A DNA stretch of 6,868 nucleotides from NCBI GenBank assembly GCA_003486665.1, contig DNGF01000147.1, positions 1 to 6,868 on the forward strand, given 5' to 3'. Within the stretch, counting starts at the first letter, position 1, and every line of letters starts with the position of its first letter. This stretch comes from Oscillospiraceae bacterium (GTDB taxonomy: Bacteria; Bacillota; Clostridia; Oscillospirales; Acutalibacteraceae). Below the pieces are notes generated by a model. That model ran no database searches, was not told where the DNA came from, and saw only the letters and a list, made by a program, of their open reading frames with translations. The translations under genes and the position numbers were made by a program. Shown here in pieces: positions 5,263 to 6,868 of the stretch.

Positions 5263-5840
5263 GGCTCGGACTGCTTTGTACGTTCTCTTTCGATTTTCTT
5301 TATGCTGTCGTTACGCACAAGCTCGCGCAGACTTTTTGTGTATTCGCTGAAATCGGTCTTGTCATTGCCATATGTCATTTGCAGGTCATATTCGAGCGGA
5401 AGCCAGGTTGAAATATCACTCTCGTTGTGCTGAATAAGAGCCTCAAGGCTGTCCAGCGCCTTGTATATTTTTGCTTCAAGAGTTTTTCTTTCAGCCATTT
5501 CACGGTAAAGCCCCGTCATTTCCGTGCAAAAAGGCTCAGGCAGGGATTTAACCCAATCGTTCAGGAGCTTTTCTTCCTGCTTTTCGTTTTCTTCCGTTTT
5601 CTCAAAGGTCGGAATATCGCCCGTGAATGCTTCGCCGAGATCATGGATAAGGCACATCTTAAAGATTTTTTCAAAATCAGCTTCGGGAAACTCGTCGCTG
5701 ACAAGATAAGCCATGAGTGTCATTCGCCATGAATGCTCGGCAACGCTTTCCCTGCGTCCGCCGGAGGTATAGCAGTGCCTTGCCGCGTCCTTGAGCCGAT
5801 CTGCAACGGCAAGCGTTTCAATAAGCTTTCTCGGTTCCAT
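5259..5840 (-). CDS. YfbR/HDDC2-like HD-domain 5'-nucleotidase
   Basis: A 193-residue soluble phosphohydrolase, the size of the bacterial YfbR and eukaryotic HDDC2 proteins, which dephosphorylate (deoxy)nucleoside 5'-monophosphates with a divalent metal. Visible residues: H36 in ESVAEHSW, the H66-D67 pair in CLIHDLGEAFTGDIP, E70 and D75 in the same segment, and D130 in KALDSLEAL. The order and close spacing of HD-x2-E-x4-D match the YfbR active site as I know it. The last 20 residues are strongly charged and look like a non-catalytic tail. AGGAG at 5849-5853, eight bases before the ATG, sets the start and overlaps the stop codon of the GH43 gene, so the two genes are probably co-transcribed and coupled. 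The family call is strong; the exact nucleotide is inferred. Confidence 0.88.
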   Translation of the reverse strand: MEPRKLIETLAVADRLKDAARHCYTSGGRRESVAEHSWRMTLMAYLVSDEFPEADFEKIFKMCLIHDLGEAFTGDIPTFEKTEENEKQEEKLLNDWVKSLPEPFCTEMTGLYREMAERKTLEAKIYKALDSLEALIQHNESDISTWLPLEYDLQMTYGNDKTDFSEYTKSLRELVRNDSIKKIERERTKQSEP

Positions 5841-5852
5841 CGGGATTACTCC

Positions 5853-6731
5853 TTATGTCATTTTTATCGGCTTTATTTTATCGCCGTCAAATTCAACCTT
5901 GTCGATGCAAAGAAATCTTGCGTCGCGGTCCTTGATATCCTCTCGGCGGCGGTGGTAAACCATAAGCATTTCGCCGTCATCAAGCAGGAAATAACCGTTG
6001 TGTCCGGGACCCTCGGCAATGCCGGGCTGCGATGAAAGGATCGTTCCGAGGCTTTCAAAAGGACCGAGCGGACTGTCGGCAATCGAATAGTCCACACGGT
6101 ATGTTCCCTCGCCCCAGCTTCCGCAGGAATACATAAAATAATACTTGCCGTCCTTCTTCATCATGCAAGGACCCTCAACGTAATCAAACGGTGTAATTTC
6201 CTTGAACGTTTCGCCGTTCTCAAACGGAACGAAACCCGTCATGTACCCGTTCATTTTGCACCCGTTGCAGTGCTTCCAGCCGCCGTAGTAAAGGTAAATC
6301 GTGCCGTCATCATCCTTGAAAAGGTGAGCGTCGATAGGCTGAGCGCCGTTGATGATCGTGCCGATCAGGGAGCTGCTGAGATAGCCTTTAAAAGGACCTG
6401 TCGGCGAATCGGAAACGGCAATTTCGAGTCCGCCGCCCTCGTTGTCCTCGTGGATATCGTTCGAAGCAAAGATGTAGTAATATCTACCGTCCTTTTCTAT
6501 AATTGTCGGCGCCCACTCGGCTTTCTTTACCCAAGGGAAGCCTGACATATCAATAATTGATTCGATTTTCTCCCAGTGCTTGAGGTCATCAGAAACAAAC
6601 ATATCATGGTTTAACTGCTTTTCGTACGGCAGACTTCTTGTTACATAAATACAATATTTGCCGTCATAAAACCTTGCCTCAGGGTCGGCGTGCCATGCCT
6701 CGGAAATGGGATTGTTAAATTTAATGTCCAT
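5853..6731 (-). CDS. GH43-family glycoside hydrolase, single domain, cytoplasmic
   Basis: A 292-residue five-bladed beta-propeller glycosidase. Family GH43 enzymes act mainly as beta-xylosidases, alpha-L-arabinofuranosidases or arabinanases. The inverting catalytic set is visible: base D16 in HADPEARF, pKa-modulating D134 in QPIDAHLF, and acid E186 in VEGPCM. H244 in GPGHNG matches the conserved central histidine. Blade motifs AEWAPTI (71-77) and YYYIFAS (84-90) are also present. There is no signal peptide and no accessory C-terminal domain, so it likely acts inside the cell on imported oligosaccharides. The start at 6729-6731 has AGGA eight bases upstream (6740-6743). An in-frame extension to 6803 is rejected because it runs through the likely promoter. 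The HD gene follows after 12 bases. The substrate within GH43 is uncertain and no sugar transporter is visible nearby. Confidence 0.92.
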   Translation of the reverse strand: MDIKFNNPISEAWHADPEARFYDGKYCIYVTRSLPYEKQLNHDMFVSDDLKHWEKIESIIDMSGFPWVKKAEWAPTIIEKDGRYYYIFASNDIHEDNEGGGLEIAVSDSPTGPFKGYLSSSLIGTIINGAQPIDAHLFKDDDGTIYLYYGGWKHCNGCKMNGYMTGFVPFENGETFKEITPFDYVEGPCMMKKDGKYYFMYSCGSWGEGTYRVDYSIADSPLGPFESLGTILSSQPGIAEGPGHNGYFLLDDGEMLMVYHRRREDIKDRDARFLCIDKVEFDGDKIKPIKMT

Positions 6732-6760
6732 AGTTCTTTTCCTTTCAGTTTTCTGACTAT

Positions 6761-6789
6761 ACTTTATCATAAAGAACATCTTTACGCAA
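6761..6789 (-). promoter_or_regulatory. Candidate promoter of the GH43-HD unit
   Basis: On the minus strand, TTGCGT (6784-6789) and TAAAGT (6761-6766) are 17 bases apart, a modest match. TATGAT (6766-6771) and TATAGT (6756-6761) are alternative -10 boxes without a good -35. A 13-bp odd palindrome, CTTTA-TCA-TAAAG (6762-6774), overlaps this region and might be a regulator site. A promoter is expected here; its exact position is uncertain. Confidence 0.4.
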
Positions 6790-6805
6790 GAGATAATTAA
6801 CAATG

Positions 6806-6834
6806 TTGAACTTTAATTTAATATATGATATAAT
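6806..6834 (+). promoter_or_regulatory. Strong promoter of a rightward gene beyond the window
   Basis: TTGAAC (6806-6811) and TATAAT (6829-6834) are separated by 17 bases in an AT-rich stretch. Expected start near 6841. It diverges from the GH43 gene; the two promoter regions are about 17 bp apart, so one regulator could act on both. Confidence 0.75.
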
Positions 6835-6851
6835 AAAAAAGATCCGAAAAG

Positions 6852-6861
6852 AGGAAAGGAG
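6852..6861 (+). promoter_or_regulatory. Ribosome binding site of the off-window gene
   Basis: The purine-rich AGGAAAGGAG sits about ten bases after the expected transcription start, and the window ends seven bases later. The start codon is therefore expected at or just past 6868. Nothing of the protein can be seen. Confidence 0.6.
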
Positions 6862-6868
6862 CAAACGG

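Noticed and set aside
1216..5840. A defence or signalling system made from the methyltransferase, two HD proteins and the Nudix hydrolase
   Set aside because: The genes lie in separate transcription units on both strands, and each resembles a common housekeeping family; no nuclease, cyclase, sensor or effector partner was seen.
6732..6803. N-terminal extension of the GH43 protein that could pass for a weak signal peptide
   Set aside because: The extension overlaps the expected promoter, and the ATG at 6729-6731 has a well-spaced AGGA and gives the usual GH43 N-terminus.
1..6868. CRISPR arrays, tRNA or rRNA genes, insertion sequences, phage genes
   Set aside because: No regularly spaced repeats, tRNA-like clover-leaf sequences, transposase frames or terminal inverted repeats were found on reading both strands.

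Overview
The window looks like chromosomal DNA of a low- to mid-GC Gram-positive anaerobe of the Clostridia type. The signs are strong AGGAG-like ribosome binding sites, near-consensus sigma-A promoters with 17-bp spacers, short intergenic gaps, and proteins that resemble those of gut Firmicutes. This is recognition from memory; no search was run.

Layout, left to right. Positions 1-1070 (minus) hold the first 356 codons of a P1B heavy-metal-transporting ATPase that runs off the left edge. Positions 1071-1215 are a divergent control region: the ATPase promoter with two CsoR-like operators, and a separate promoter for the plus-strand pair. Positions 1216-2605 (plus) are a SAM-dependent methyltransferase and an HD-domain phosphohydrolase, one base apart. 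A bidirectional terminator (2604-2641) separates them from a convergent 501-residue multi-pass membrane protein resembling GT-C glycosyltransferases (2653-4158, minus), which has its own strong promoter. From the right, on the minus strand, come a single-domain GH43 glycosidase (6731 down to 5853), a YfbR/HDDC2-like HD nucleotidase (5840-5259), a CsoR-family metal sensor (5201-4926) and a Nudix hydrolase (4920-4300), closed by a terminator at 4261-4301. A near-consensus promoter and ribosome binding site at 6806-6861 point rightward to a gene starting just beyond the window.

The clearest link between genes is metal homeostasis. The CsoR-like gene and the ATPase lie about 3.9 kb apart, separated by four other genes, yet their promoters share a 16-bp motif, RTACCCC-N5-GTAT. 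It occurs once at the sensor promoter and twice at the ATPase promoter. I infer a split regulon in which the sensor represses itself and the exporter until metal, probably Cu(I), is bound. The remaining genes look like ordinary accessory or housekeeping enzymes for nucleotide clean-up, methylation, glycan hydrolysis and glycosyl transfer. I saw no CRISPR array, tRNA, rRNA, insertion sequence, phage gene or convincing defence system. No stretch longer than 300 bases lacks a gene.
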